Positions 10,911 through 20,699 of a stretch of 64,000 bases of DNA are shown here, one piece after another. Within the stretch, counting starts at the first letter, position 1. Each line of letters opens with the position of its first letter. Origin of the DNA: Blasia pusilla (taxonomy: Eukaryota; Marchantiophyta; Marchantiopsida; Blasiales); contig CM114272.1 in NCBI GenBank assembly GCA_050084515.1, positions 50,158,001-50,222,000 on the forward strand, written 5' to 3'. Made by a program: the position numbers and the translations under genes. Below the pieces are notes generated by a model. That model ran no database searches, was not told the origin of the DNA, and saw only the letters and a program-made list of their open reading frames with translations.

Positions 10911-10912
10911 AC

Positions 10913-11561
10913 TGTCATGTCTTTTAGGATAGATCGGTGAGATCTACTAGAGCGCCTTTGCGAGTAGTGGAGGACAGGCTCAAGAGGTTGAGGATGACCT
11001 ACGGAGGCCCCAGAAAACCTGAGAGAGCATATTCCCTCTTCGTTTTGGCTCATTTAGAGCCATATATAGAAACTAACTATTTTAGGTAAGTTCCATTTTG
11101 AGTATATGGTTGACTTTCTATTTTTGTTAAGTGGCCCTTGACCTCCTACATGAGATCAAGAGCCAAGGAGGTGACTTGGGAGCATACATTACCATGGAGA
11201 GAGCTTGGGAGAGGGAAGGGGGTGTACCTCAAGGAGAGAGAGAGCTTGAGAGCTCATTCTCTCTTTGTTGAACCTCTTGGCATGAGGCGGCGGAGCTATG
11301 GTCTTGTTTGCCTTGTGTGTGTAACCCAAGCCTCTCATTAGGAGAGTGGGTTTGGTTTGACATTGAGAAGAGAGACATGTGAGAGTGTACACATTTGAGA
11401 GGTATGGTGTTGAGAGAGATTGGATCTTGATTTGTTGGAGATATTTTGGTACTTCTTGTCTCGTTGTTTGGATGCCATGAGTTAGAATGGGATTGTGCAT
11501 GTTTGTGTGTGTGTTCGGTGACAATAATGTATGTTGTGTAGCGATATGTATGCGCACGACA
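10913..11561 (+). mobile_element. LTR, body plus R module (649 bp), copy 1
   Basis: It starts TGTCATGTCTTTTAGGATAG and ends GATATGTATGCGCACGACA, with TGTC/GACA inverted ends. It aligns with the solo LTR at 6000-6640 and the LTR at 32,386-33,012. A TATA-like CATATATAG is at about 11,057. Together with the preceding module it makes an 845-bp terminal unit. Confidence 0.8.
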
Positions 11562-11975
11562 CACACAATGAAGTTCTCCTTCAACTTGAATACTCCGTAC
11601 CCGAATGTTAACCCCACAACTAACTCTAAGGTCCGGTGAAATTTTCGTCCAGCAAAGCTCACTTGAATGGGTTCGTCCACTTGGGTAGTTGGCAAACCTA
11701 ACTCCTTCACAATCTTCAGACTCAAGAAGGAGTACAAGGATTGTGAAGGAGTTAGGTTTCTCAACTCAATTAAGACCCTCTTGGATGCCCCTTTGTTTTT
11801 CTGTATCTTCGAAAAACCTTTTTGGTCAAAGGGTTGTTGGACCTGGACCTCATCGTCCCCTATCCGATCCGCCAACTTCAAAATTTTTAGGCACGTCTTC
11901 GATAACTCCAACATTCACACCTTGAACTCCTCCCAACTTAGAGATGATCCATCGGCTAAATGTTCTTCTCGATAA
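11562..11975 (-). pseudogene. fragment of another Ty3/gypsy gag-protease region
   Basis: On the minus strand the frame from 11,914 reads KTCLKILKLADRIGD, then FLSLKIVKELGLPTTQVDEP, IQVSFAGRKFHRTLELVVG and LTFGYGVFKLKENFIV. This is the segment just after the active site of plant gypsy retropepsins (conserved FxSxxxxKxLGL...GY). The catalytic triplet itself is replaced by the inverted duplication described separately. The 241-aa frame that continues to 11,189 is partly artefact, because it reads through the adjoining LTR. The family differs from the methyltransferase element. Confidence 0.65.
11694..11759. repeat. perfect 21-bp inverted repeat in protease fragment
   Basis: The sequence at 11,694-11,714 is exactly repeated in reverse complement at 11,739-11,759, with a 24-bp spacer. 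It duplicates codons for IVKELGL backwards in place of the protease active site. Confidence 0.9.
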
Positions 11976-11999
11976 GTTTTCCACCAGTGGAGCCCGTGA

Positions 12000-12130
12000 T
12001 CATGGATACACATCGCTACACATCGCTACACAACATACATAGTTGTTACAGAATACACCCACAAACATACAAGATACCATAGTAACTCACGGCATCTAAA
12101 CATTGAGACGATCAAGTACTCTAAAACACG
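12000..12130 (-). repeat. LTR R-module scrap
   Basis: This minus-strand copy of the R end of the gypsy LTR contains ACACATCGCTACACAACATAC and GGCATCTAAACATTGAGACG. It is isolated and diverged, with a short ACACATCGCT duplication at its left edge. Confidence 0.6.
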
Positions 12131-13366
12131 TGACAACACTATTAAAGTTCATCAATACATCACTAGGGACGAGCCCTCCAAGTTTCAATTCAATCCAAAG
12201 GTGTACGAAATTTTGGCCCAAGATGAAAGCTAAATAATATCATGTACATCATCACTTCCATTCTTCTTCTTCTTCTTCTTCTTTCTTCTCCTATTCCTTA
12301 CATTGTCTTTCATCCAAGTTGACATAAATGATGAAAGTTTGTCAAGAAAAGACCCCATGCATGATGAACCTGGGGGGGGAAACAAACTCTTCAAATGCCC
12401 ATTTGAAGGTTGAATTAAAGATAGAAAACTACAAATTTGGTCTTACATTTGTCTTTGATCTTAGAGTTTATGTTTCAAGATCTGAAGATTGACGCATGCA
12501 TGAGAAGATCTTCCAAGAGTTGAATGTCTCCTTATTTTTAAATATATAAATTTTTACTGTATGTTCTATATTGAATTTCTTTTTTTAGAATTTTAGCATA
12601 TATTAAGTCTATCCAATGGTAGAGTGACACATGACAAAGAGGATTTAACCTTGCCCTTTCGAATTTGGACAATATTTCAACTTTTTCTGAATATTTGACC
12701 CTACCTTCAGTACGATAACTACAAAAATAAGTCTCGCCTAATGCGACTAAATGCCAAGAAAATTTGGCCAATGGCATCAAAATTACCCCTAAGGTGGAGA
12801 AGCACTATGTAAACTTTTTGGCAAGTGATATCCCCTAACCTGCTAGGGTGAACACCATAGAATTAGCTATTTACGATATCAACCTAACCTGCTAGGGTGA
12901 GCACCATAGAATTAGTTATTTATGAAGCCTCACAATTCACCCGACACACACATCACCAAAGAAGTTTTAAGATACCAAAACAATTATCGTGGAGTGAAGC
13001 TCTTCATGAGTACAATATTGACTTGAATTCGTCAAACAGTCAAACTGAAATCAAGTTGAATAGGCACCTTGGAATTAGCTGTATCGTTTCACATTGGAGT
13101 GGCCTATAGCTACAGAATGGATTTACGCAAGTTTTTATCTCTTAACTACGCTTTTTTTTTTGAAATAGTGTAAAGCTTAACATGGAAAGTGATTGAGTTT
13201 AATTTTTCTAATCCAAGTAACAAGTGTGGGGAAATCACAAGAAATCTCTCTAGCAAAATTGAAGCTGTTCAGGGATCAAGGAACAATGGGAAAACATAAG
13301 ACCAAAAATTCTGACAATATGCCACCACCCACTTTCTGCACATTCCCGTTGGAGCGACTTTTTTAG
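12131..13366. other. unassigned AT-rich DNA with small repeats
   Basis: No coding sequence is recognised. It holds a CTT microsatellite at about 12,263-12,287 and a 49-bp tandem duplication containing CCTAACCTGCTAGGGTGA (copies starting about 12,834 and 12,883). An 80-aa minus ORF at 12,538-12,780 has no recognisable motif. Confidence 0.6.
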
Positions 13367-13648
13367 TTATATGCTTGTCGATAGTCGCATCATCTCATGG
13401 TGAGTTGCTGATTTGTTTGCTGCGACACACTGAATTCCCAGCAAGACACCCTCATGTACCTCATTCTGTTTTGCTGATAGAGCTCTAGATATGAGCTGTG
13501 GGCCATCAGCAACCCATTCCATGCGAAAATTTCCAGAGGCAATCAGAGGACTCATAAACTCTATAATGAGGCATCTCGCAGGTTTGGCAACGTATGGATA
13601 CTGGATCTTAACAGAGGTAAGGAAAACAATGGCTGCCACCAAACCCAT
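13367..13648 (-). CDS. hypothetical 93-aa protein with N-terminal hydrophobic segment
   Basis: The minus-strand ORF begins MGLVAAIVFLTSVKIQYPYV, a signal-anchor-like start, and continues with MEWVADGPQLISRALSAKQN and GVLLGIQCVAAN before TAA. I do not recognise a family. It has clean coding-like composition, a TATA-like box about 75 bp upstream and AAACCCTA telo-box-like motifs in its leader, which are common in plant 5' untranslated regions. The dead Harbinger nuclease lies further upstream on the same strand. It could be a small membrane or secreted protein, one exon of a larger gene, or a chance ORF. Confidence 0.35.
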   Translation of the reverse strand: MGLVAAIVFLTSVKIQYPYVAKPARCLIIEFMSPLIASGNFRMEWVADGPQLISRALSAKQNEVHEGVLLGIQCVAANKSATHHEMMRLSTSI

Positions 13649-13719
13649 TGCAGGGAGAGATCAGAACCACATAGGTCAGAAACCCAAACCCTATGAACCC
13701 TAACAGTTTCGTACTCTCT

Positions 13720-13728
13720 ACTTATAGA
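13720..13728 (-). promoter_or_regulatory. putative TATA box for the 93-aa ORF
   Basis: On the minus strand CTATAAGTA precedes a leader containing reverse-strand copies of AAACCCTA and GAACCCTAA (13,688-13,702) and then the ATG at 13,648. Spacing fits a plant core promoter; there is no direct proof of use. Confidence 0.3.
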
Positions 13729-14304
13729 CCATGACAACCGTTTCAGCTCATCTTACACCAGCAGGATGATAGATTCCTACTTTCACCATCGGCCTCCCTC
13801 AGTCATGGATACCCAAATTCAGAAAACCGAGCCATGGTTGAAGTGAAGCAAACTCTGAAATGGTGTTTCAGTGTAAACAGCTTGAAGGCCCACATTTCTA
13901 CGAGGTGAATCCCATTTTGGCGAAAGTTATGCCAGTCAGCCATAACTCTCGATGGGTTTATTCATTCCTTTTTCTTCTTGAGGGATGTTTTCTCTTAAGA
14001 AACTCATGCATCGACCTGTTGTCAACCGAGATGTCAGAGTAACGATACCATCACTTCCCTGCAAACGGATTTCAAGTTGTAAGGAGACCACTTGTACCAT
14101 TAGTGCAAATTTATTTGAACTTCGTCAAACCCAAACCCACATCCACATGACACAAAGGTCTCTTGGATCATGCCCTTACATGCCATGCTCTTGGCTTACA
14201 CATCTGAGAAAATGAACCTAGATCGATAGCACATAGCTGAAATTTTACCTGGTACTTCATCCCCTGGGACACTGACTATACAGTATAAGATGTGACCGAC
14301 CAAG

Positions 14305-15928
14305 TCAAGATAAGATTTTCTGGGGTGGTTCGAAAACAAGGACACGTGGTACTTCAACTTCTCTAACACTAGGAACTGGTTCAAGACTGACTCGGGAGAG
14401 GGAGGGAGGGAGAACTTGTCGTCCATGAGAGTGCAGGTTTTCCAAATGGAAATTGGACTGAGATCTGTCATGGACTAATTCATGTAGCTCTACAAATATC
14501 CATAAAACTTCATCTGGGTTATCATCTGAGGGAGCTGAGAAAGTCAAGTTGCTCTGTGACTGCGACAGAAAGACTGAGTAAGCCACATGAACGGAACAAG
14601 CCACTGGGAGTACATCTCTGCAGTGTACAACACTCAACACCACGAGCATTAAAGTTGGAAGAGCAACCAGCTCTGTTAGTTCATCCCGTAATATGGTTGC
14701 AGTTTCTTCATAGGCGTCTGTTTCTGACTAGTCCTCTGTGCCTTCGGCCATATTTGTCTCGTCTAGGATATATTCAACACTAACTTCTCTACTCTCAGCT
14801 AGAAGGTTGTGAAGAATACATGCAGCGGATACAAGATGGGGTAAAAAGCCCAGATCTTCATGAACAGGCCGGCTAAGCAGAGCAAAAGTAGACTTCAAGG
14901 TATTAAATGTATCCATAACATGCCTTCTAGCTTGCTTCTAGCTTATCGTTGAAACACCTCTGGAAGTACATTAACGACGGCCCATTGATGTTTGGAGCCA
15001 TCAGCCATGGTGGATGTGGATATTCACCACCACCAACAGTGTACTGCCGCAAAAGGAGACCTGTGTTTACTAGCGCCCGTGGTCCAGACAAAACTTCTTT
15101 CTGGATTACCGTTCCGAAGCAGTTTGAGAGTTTTAACAAAACACATTCATGTGTACTGCCTGACCGCCTAAAGGTTTGACATCCAAAAATTTATTCCGAG
15201 TGTCACAGACTGCTTGAAGGACCACAGAGTGTGTGCCCCTTGTTCGTGCGGTAGCTGGGAATTATGTCGGCGATCTCAATATCACATGCACCGATCGCCC
15301 GAGAGCAATTGGGAAAACTACTCACACCTTTGAACCCTTAGATTACCCTCTCCATAGACTCTCCTCTTGGCCAGGCAATTGGATGCCCCAGCTTCGAGTT
15401 TACAGCTCTGGCAGTTTCTTCGATTGCAACTTGAGCTGAGCGACTGTGCATACCGAATTTCTCACCTAGCTCGTCTGAAGGAGCAAGCATCATGTACTAG
15501 CCTGTAAATAGTGGCTCCGACTTTGCTCTCCACATCTATTTGTGGCCAGACTCCCTTTCTCTGCTCAAAACAGGCTCAAGGCGTTTCAACAAACAAAAGA
15601 ACGTGCTCCGACCCATTTTCATGTGCTGAATCCAGCGCTCCTCACTCCTCGCCTGTAAGAGGAGCTTATTGAACCACCCACTAGATTCCCATTCTACATC
15701 ACTTTCCTCCGCATCAGTTGTCACAACTTCTGCAGCAAGGGAAGCCGCCTCAACCGCATATCCCAAACTGACACCCGAATCCACAATTCCCCAAGACGAT
15801 GAGCTGCAGTAGAGCTCGTTACCACAATCGTCCTCCTCGTCGGGAAGAAAAGCTGTGGGACTGGCAGTCAGACTTTGAAACACGGCCATCACAGCAGCGA
15901 TAACCTTCCCCTTCTTACAGTTCTCCAT
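14305..15928 (-). pseudogene. PIF/Harbinger (HARBI1/ALP1-like) nuclease, disabled
   Basis: HARBI1-like proteins are DDE nucleases that move Harbinger transposons; some plant copies are domesticated. On the minus strand a 130-aa N-terminal frame ends MKMGRSTFFCLLKRLEPVL, the typical lead-in. Across a TAG (15,536) follow DVESKVGATIYRLVHDACSF, LGHPIAWPRGESMERV, FPNCSRAIGACDIEIAD (first Asp at 15,281-15,283), VLQAVCDTRNKFLDV (second Asp at 15,202-15,204), YPHPPWLMAP, and MDTFNTLKSTFALLSRP with HNLLAESREVSVE (14,728-14,916). The third acid, usually Glu, is Asp at 14,911-14,913. A readable C-terminal tail continues past a TAG to about 14,650 and possibly 14,305. At least four stops and several frame changes make it a fossil. 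Confidence 0.75.
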
Positions 15929-16502
15929 GGGTGAACGAAAGCAGCTACCTGCTCGAAGATGCAGAAATCCGACCTAAGCTCCAAACCTCATGGACACGAT
16001 TCCCATCCAAGTGTGGCGATCCATCTGATTTGACTCTCTAGACCAAGCACCAAAATATGATACACACATAGATGATAGGCCTCCCTGCAGACGCAATCGA
16101 AGATCCAATCCAAGCTTGACAACCCGAGCAAAACCATGCCTTTGGTCCTAGCTAAACCACCCACCAGAGAGAAACCACTCACTGAATCTGAAGCCTCTGA
16201 TCGTCTTGCTCACAAGCCCGAATAGCATTTTCCTATACTGTGTCAAGACTAATAGTCACCAGGCGTGGAAGATTCAACTCTTCCAACGTGGAACCTGAAA
16301 TCGTACGATTGCTTTCTCTAAACAAGCAAACGGAGGGTTGGTCTAACAAACTACAATTTGGTAGGCTCATGTTTTAATTCTAGTTGTCTCTTGTGAAGGG
16401 TCTAGGTAGTTTTCTGGATATAGCCTGTACATTTTGAAGTTTTTTTAATTCCAGTTGGCTATTTAGATACTAAGGAGCGGCGGTAAAGAGTTACAAGGAG
16501 CG
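15929..16502. other. no gene recognised
   Basis: A 64-aa minus ORF (15,988-16,182) has no recognisable motif. A short imperfect duplication, GGAGCGGYGG...GTAAAGA, occurs at about 16,476-16,515. Confidence 0.5.
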
Positions 16503-16880
16503 GTGGCGGTAAAGAAGACCCATATTTATAGTCGACTTCATGACCGACATCGATTTATCCCCTTAGCCATTGAGATGTACAGGGCTATGGGGAAGAGGTT
16601 TGACTCGTTCCTTACGGATTGTGCCCATCATCTCCAGTCGAGAAATGGGTTGTCCTTAGCCACTCTGATACTTTATTGTAGGCAACGGGTCTCCATAGCT
16701 TTGCAACGTGCCCAGGCAAATGGACTTTTGCGGCTGGCTCGGGCGATTGGAGAAGCCAATGCTAGAGGCCCACTTAGTAGTTGCCATAGTTCTATAGGTC
16801 TTGTTGATATTGTATCTGTTTTGGTGATTTTGGTCGTTAGGGGAGGGGAGGCCCCCTTTTGTCTCTTCGGGGCCAATTTC
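16503..16880 (+). pseudogene. probable C-terminal tail of a non-LTR retrotransposon ORF2
   Basis: The frame contains HRFIPLAIEMYRAMGKRFDS, FLTDCAHHL and RQRVSIALQRAQANGLLRLA. This pattern (F-P-A-E-x-Y/F-G-x-L followed by C-x-h and QR-x-S-x-ALQR) recurs at the carboxy end of LINE-like polyproteins and related RT-bearing repeats in early land plants and algae, as I recall the family. No RT core lies upstream, so it is a 5'-truncated copy, the usual fate of LINEs. The remainder of the 178-aa frame (to 17,039) is probably 3' untranslated sequence. Confidence 0.4.
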
Positions 16881-17039
16881 GGCCCGTGGATTTTTTGGCT
16901 CTCTATGCTCCCCCTCCTTTGTATTCCGATGGATTTTCCATCCCAGTTTCTATTAAAGTTTTATATTCTTTTACTAGATACTAATGCAGAGGAAACCCTC
17001 TATATTCCGACAATTTTTGGCCTGTGTTTGAGAAATTGA

Positions 17040-17930
17040 AACGGAAATTCTGAAAATCAACCCCATTCTTGTGATAAGTTTCCATTCTTTTAATCTAAAC
17101 TTCAAACCTAACCCTTTTGTGGAATGTAAACAAAGAGAAGAGCAAGTACATCACTATTAGATACTAGTAAGTACTTTTTGATGCCTTTTAAAAATAATGA
17201 AAAAAAATGAAATAAAGATGAAAAATGTTTTAAAAAAAACATGATAAGTCAATGAAACACATTTTTTACACCTTCTTAGAGACTTTTTGAAAAAAAAATA
17301 GTTTTTAATTTTCATTTTTAAATGGAATTTCTCTTCATAATAATGGTCAAATTTTTCAATTTCAAATATTAGGATAAAAAAAAATTTAGTTTGGATGACT
17401 TTTTTTAAATCTAATCCCCCTAATTTTTTTCAAGAAAGATCATTTTTAAATGGAAAAGAAAAAAAATTCAGAAATAAATAATCAACATCTACTCCTCAAA
17501 GGGATATTAAAATTTTTAAGACCCTCCCTCCCCTCCTCATACACCTTCTCTCCCCTTAACTTAACTACTCCCCTCATCGCCTTTATTTCTTTTTCCTTAA
17601 AGGGATATATGTCACTTGCACACATGTCTTGAAAGGATACGTGTCACTCTAAGAACACCGCTATAAGTCAATTCTCTATTAATGGTATAGATGGAGGAGT
17701 CATTCATTAGATCAATGATCGGGGAGATCCGGGGTTACGAGTAAGGCTAGCCGGTTAAATTTGAGAATTTCCGATTAATTTTAAAGCTGCCTACGAAAAA
17801 CCGGTTGGATTTGAGGACGCTTTTTGTATTTCGTATCTGAAAACCGGTTCATAAACCGGAATTTCCGTTTCCGATTTACCATTCCCGGTAATGTACCGGG
17901 TCCCACGGAAAAACTCCCCGAACCCTGCAT
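17040..17930. other. AT-rich DNA with an ACCGGTT cluster
   Basis: There are long A and T runs and no coding motif. Between about 17,750 and 17,900 the palindromic core CCGGTT/AACCGG recurs several times (for example near 17,749, 17,800, 17,843 and 17,854) next to GGGTTACGAGTAAGG. The copia fragment starts immediately after. Confidence 0.45.
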
Positions 17931-17933
17931 TAG

Positions 17934-20483
17934 ATGGAAGAAAAGCATCCCCAAGCCAAGAAACAGCCAAAAAGGTTAGCTGATGTGATTAGTCAGTGCA
18001 AGGATTTCCCTTGGGTGAAGGTATCCATCATGGAAATATCTACAGGTTGTATGCTTTCACGACAAGTGTTGGTACATAGCTTGGTAGCAACAAGTTGTGG
18101 CATGAGAGATATGGTCACCTAAGTTTTTCCTCACTTATTTAGAAGCTGAAATCTTGCATGGTTTCTGATTTACCAACAATTTTTGGAGGGTCAGATATAG
18201 GTAAAGCTTGTATGATGGGCAAGCAATAATGACAAGCATTTCCACAAGAGTCCAAAAATAGAGAAAAAGCTCCTCTAGAGTTAATAAATGCTGAACTATG
18301 TGATAAAATGAGAATTGTGGCATTAGGTGGTTTTTCCTACTTTCATTTAGTTATCCACGATTATAGTAGGAAGATGTGGGTGTATTTCCTTTGGAATAAG
18401 GAAAGTGCTTTTGGAAAATTTAAAGTATGGCACAAACTAGTTGAGAATAAGATAGGAAATAAGATATAGGAGCTTCGCACGGATCGAGGAGGATAATTCT
18501 TATCAACACAATTCAACAAATATTTGGGAGGCATGGAATCAAGCGATAGTTAACCACAACACATTATTCATACCAAAATGAATATGTCGAGCCTTGAAAC
18601 CAAAGAGAAGTAGAGATGGCAAGATGTATGATGAAAGCAAAAGGTTTGACATAAGGCTTTTGGGCTGAAGTTGTTAATATTATAGTTTACATTTTAAATA
18701 GAAATGCTACCAAGTTAGTGCAAGGTAGGACTCCTCATCAAAGCATACTCATGAAAGATACCATCAATCCAACACTTGAAGACTTTGGTAGCGAGTCTTT
18801 GTACATATTCTTGATGCATCAAGGATCAAGCTTGAGTCCAAGAGCAAAAAGTGCATTTTTATGGGATACATTGATGAGTCTAAAGCTTATCCCATATGAT
18901 GTCTTGAGGTAAAGAAAATGCTTTTGAATCGTGATGTGGTGTTCTAGGAACAGCCTTGTCAAGTGGCGGACATCAATGGTCCATCCACATTATCATCAAA
19001 GAAAGAGATAATCAACCATAGCACATCAACAATGTTTACACCGTATCACCAAGAAGAAGAATTTGGTGATGATTACAAAGAGCAGTCTGGTCTTCCACTA
19101 TAGTCATCATATCCTAAGTGGATAAACCAGCTCTTGGATTGTAAGGATCCACGAAAAAACAATGAAATTACACATCCAAGGAGATCCAAGAGACTAGGAA
19201 AGCAAAATAGAGCTTTTGCACATCTCGTCAACATGGCCTTACTGACAGAGGTCTTGAAGGTGGAAGATCCATCACGATTGGATAAGGCTCTTGCTGATTC
19301 TAAATGGAAAGAGGCCATATACATGGAGATGGACGCTTTTTAAAGAAATCAAACTTAGACTTTAGTTGAGAATCCAAAGGATAGGAAGATCATTTGCACT
19401 AAGTAGGTTTACAAGACCACGTACAAGCCAAATGGTACATTGGACAAACTCAAAGCGAGATCGGTTGCACAATACTTTTCACATATTGAAGGTTTTGATT
19501 ATTGTGAGACTTTTCTCTTACTACAAGGATGACAACCATTCAAATTGTTCTAGAAAATGAAGGAAGAATTGAAATCTGAGTTTGGAATATCATATTTAGA
19601 TCTTTTGCATTATAATTTTGGCCTCAAGATTTGGCAACAATCATATTTTTTTTCTTTCTCAACAATAGTATGCTAGAGAAATCTTGAAGGCATTCGGGAT
19701 AATCGAGTGTAAGAAAGTGGTCTCGCCAATGGAGGTAAATTTGAAACTCTCAATGGAAGATGTTTCACCATTGGTAGGTGAAAAGATGTATAGAAAGATG
19801 GGTAGTTTGATATTTTTGTGCAACAAAAGACCAAATATCAGTTTCGCTATGGGCATGTTGAGTAGGTTCTCAACTAAGCCTCGTGAGAATCATTGGAAGG
19901 CAGGGATACATGTGTTGAAGTACATCAAAGGAAATATTGAGTAAGACATTATCTATGGAGAAGGGATGAAAATGACAAGATTTTGTGACTCGATCCGATT
20001 AGGCATGAGACTCAAATTTATTTCATTTTTTTGCTTCTTAATAAGATTAGGTAACAATGGTATCACGAGTCAACAAGAAGCAACCTACAGTGGCTCTTTC
20101 TTCAATGGAGGTGGTGTATAAGGCGGCTTCTTATGCTTCATGTAAAGTAGTATGGTTGAGTTGGATATTGGAGGACATATGAGAAGTACCAGAATGTGCT
20201 ATTGTAATGGTCTAATAATCAAAATTGTATTGCCATAGCACACAATCATGTATTTCATGCTTATACAAAGCATATAGGGATCCAATACCACTTTTTCATT
20301 AGTTCATTGAAAGGGAGGTTTTAAATTTAGTCTATTGTCCGGTAGAGGATAACCGTGCAGACATCTTCACGGAAGCCTTGAGTGAAGATCAACTTCAGCT
20401 TGAGCTTGAGCTTGAGCAACCTTGAAGGGTCTTGGCATCGTTCCAAGACTGTAGTCTATATGAGAGTGGATATTAAGGGGGAT
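17934..20483 (+). pseudogene. pol: Ty1/copia polyprotein remnant (integrase, RT, RNase H)
   Basis: Integrase precedes RT, which is copia order. Readable pieces are SRKMWVYFLWNKESAFGKF (about 18,370), the integrase core LRTDRGG (18,472-18,492), KAKGLT and FWAEVV, RNATKLVQGRTPHQSIL (18,700-18,750), RKNNEITHPRRSKRLGKQN, ALADSKWKEAIYMEMDAF (19,289-19,342), RT start YKTTYKPNGTLDKLKARSVA, then YLDLLHYNFGLKIWQ, REILKAFGIIECKKVVSPME, and RNase H HWKAGIHVLKYIKGNIE through ALSSTEAEY-like sequence near 20,095 and VADIFTKAL-like sequence near 20,360. The RT core including YVDD is missing between about 19,530 and 19,570. Stops are numerous. A polypurine tract and LTR start follow. Confidence 0.85.
20475..20482 (+). 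promoter_or_regulatory. polypurine tract of copia element
   Basis: AAGGGGGA is followed after one base by TGTTGG, the usual junction of plus-strand primer and 3' LTR in plant copia elements, just downstream of the RNase H end. Confidence 0.7.
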
Positions 20484-20640
20484 TGTTGGATTCTCAATAT
20501 CCACTTCTCGTTGGGTAATATTAGTCTGATCGGCCCCTTTATATGAGGATTATCCTAAATTGATGGTTTCGACTTAGACGTTGAAGGACTCATGGTAATA
20601 TTACACAGATGGGCTTATGTTAGAGAAACATGGATGAAAA
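20484..20640 (+). repeat. start of copia 3' LTR
   Basis: It begins TGTTGGATTCTCAATATCC right after the polypurine tract. The right end was not found; it probably merges with the antisense copia fragment that follows. Confidence 0.5.
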
Positions 20641-20699
20641 CCACAGAAATAAGGTGAGGAGCATGAGGCCACGAATTTGCTATCGTAACCACTCCTAAC

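Larger units (their letters stand above)
1086..11561 (+). mobile_element. Ty3/gypsy copy 1 encoding methyltransferase and PHD finger (decayed)
   Basis: This is a long plus-strand Ty3/gypsy element. Readable in order are a gag-like leader and zinc knuckles (1.4-3.4 kb), protease (3.4-3.85 kb), C5 cytosine methyltransferase (3.85-7.07 kb), reverse transcriptase (7.4-8.4 kb), RNase H (8.4-9.04 kb), integrase (9.04-10.3 kb), PHD finger (10.35-10.49 kb) and an LTR (10.72-11.56 kb). RT before integrase identifies Ty3/gypsy. The polyprotein is broken by frameshifts, by stops such as TAG at 2102 and TAG at 7719, and by two insertions in the methyltransferase. The leader at about 1090-1350 aligns with 29,540-29,800 of copy 2, so the untranslated leader is shared. 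No 5' LTR was recognised. Element identity is secure; autonomy is lost. Confidence 0.9.

Noticed and set aside
11189-11914. 241-aa minus ORF, one of the longest in the window
   Set aside because: Only the upstream half (to about 11,562) matches gypsy protease sequence. The rest reads through an oppositely oriented LTR and is chance-open.
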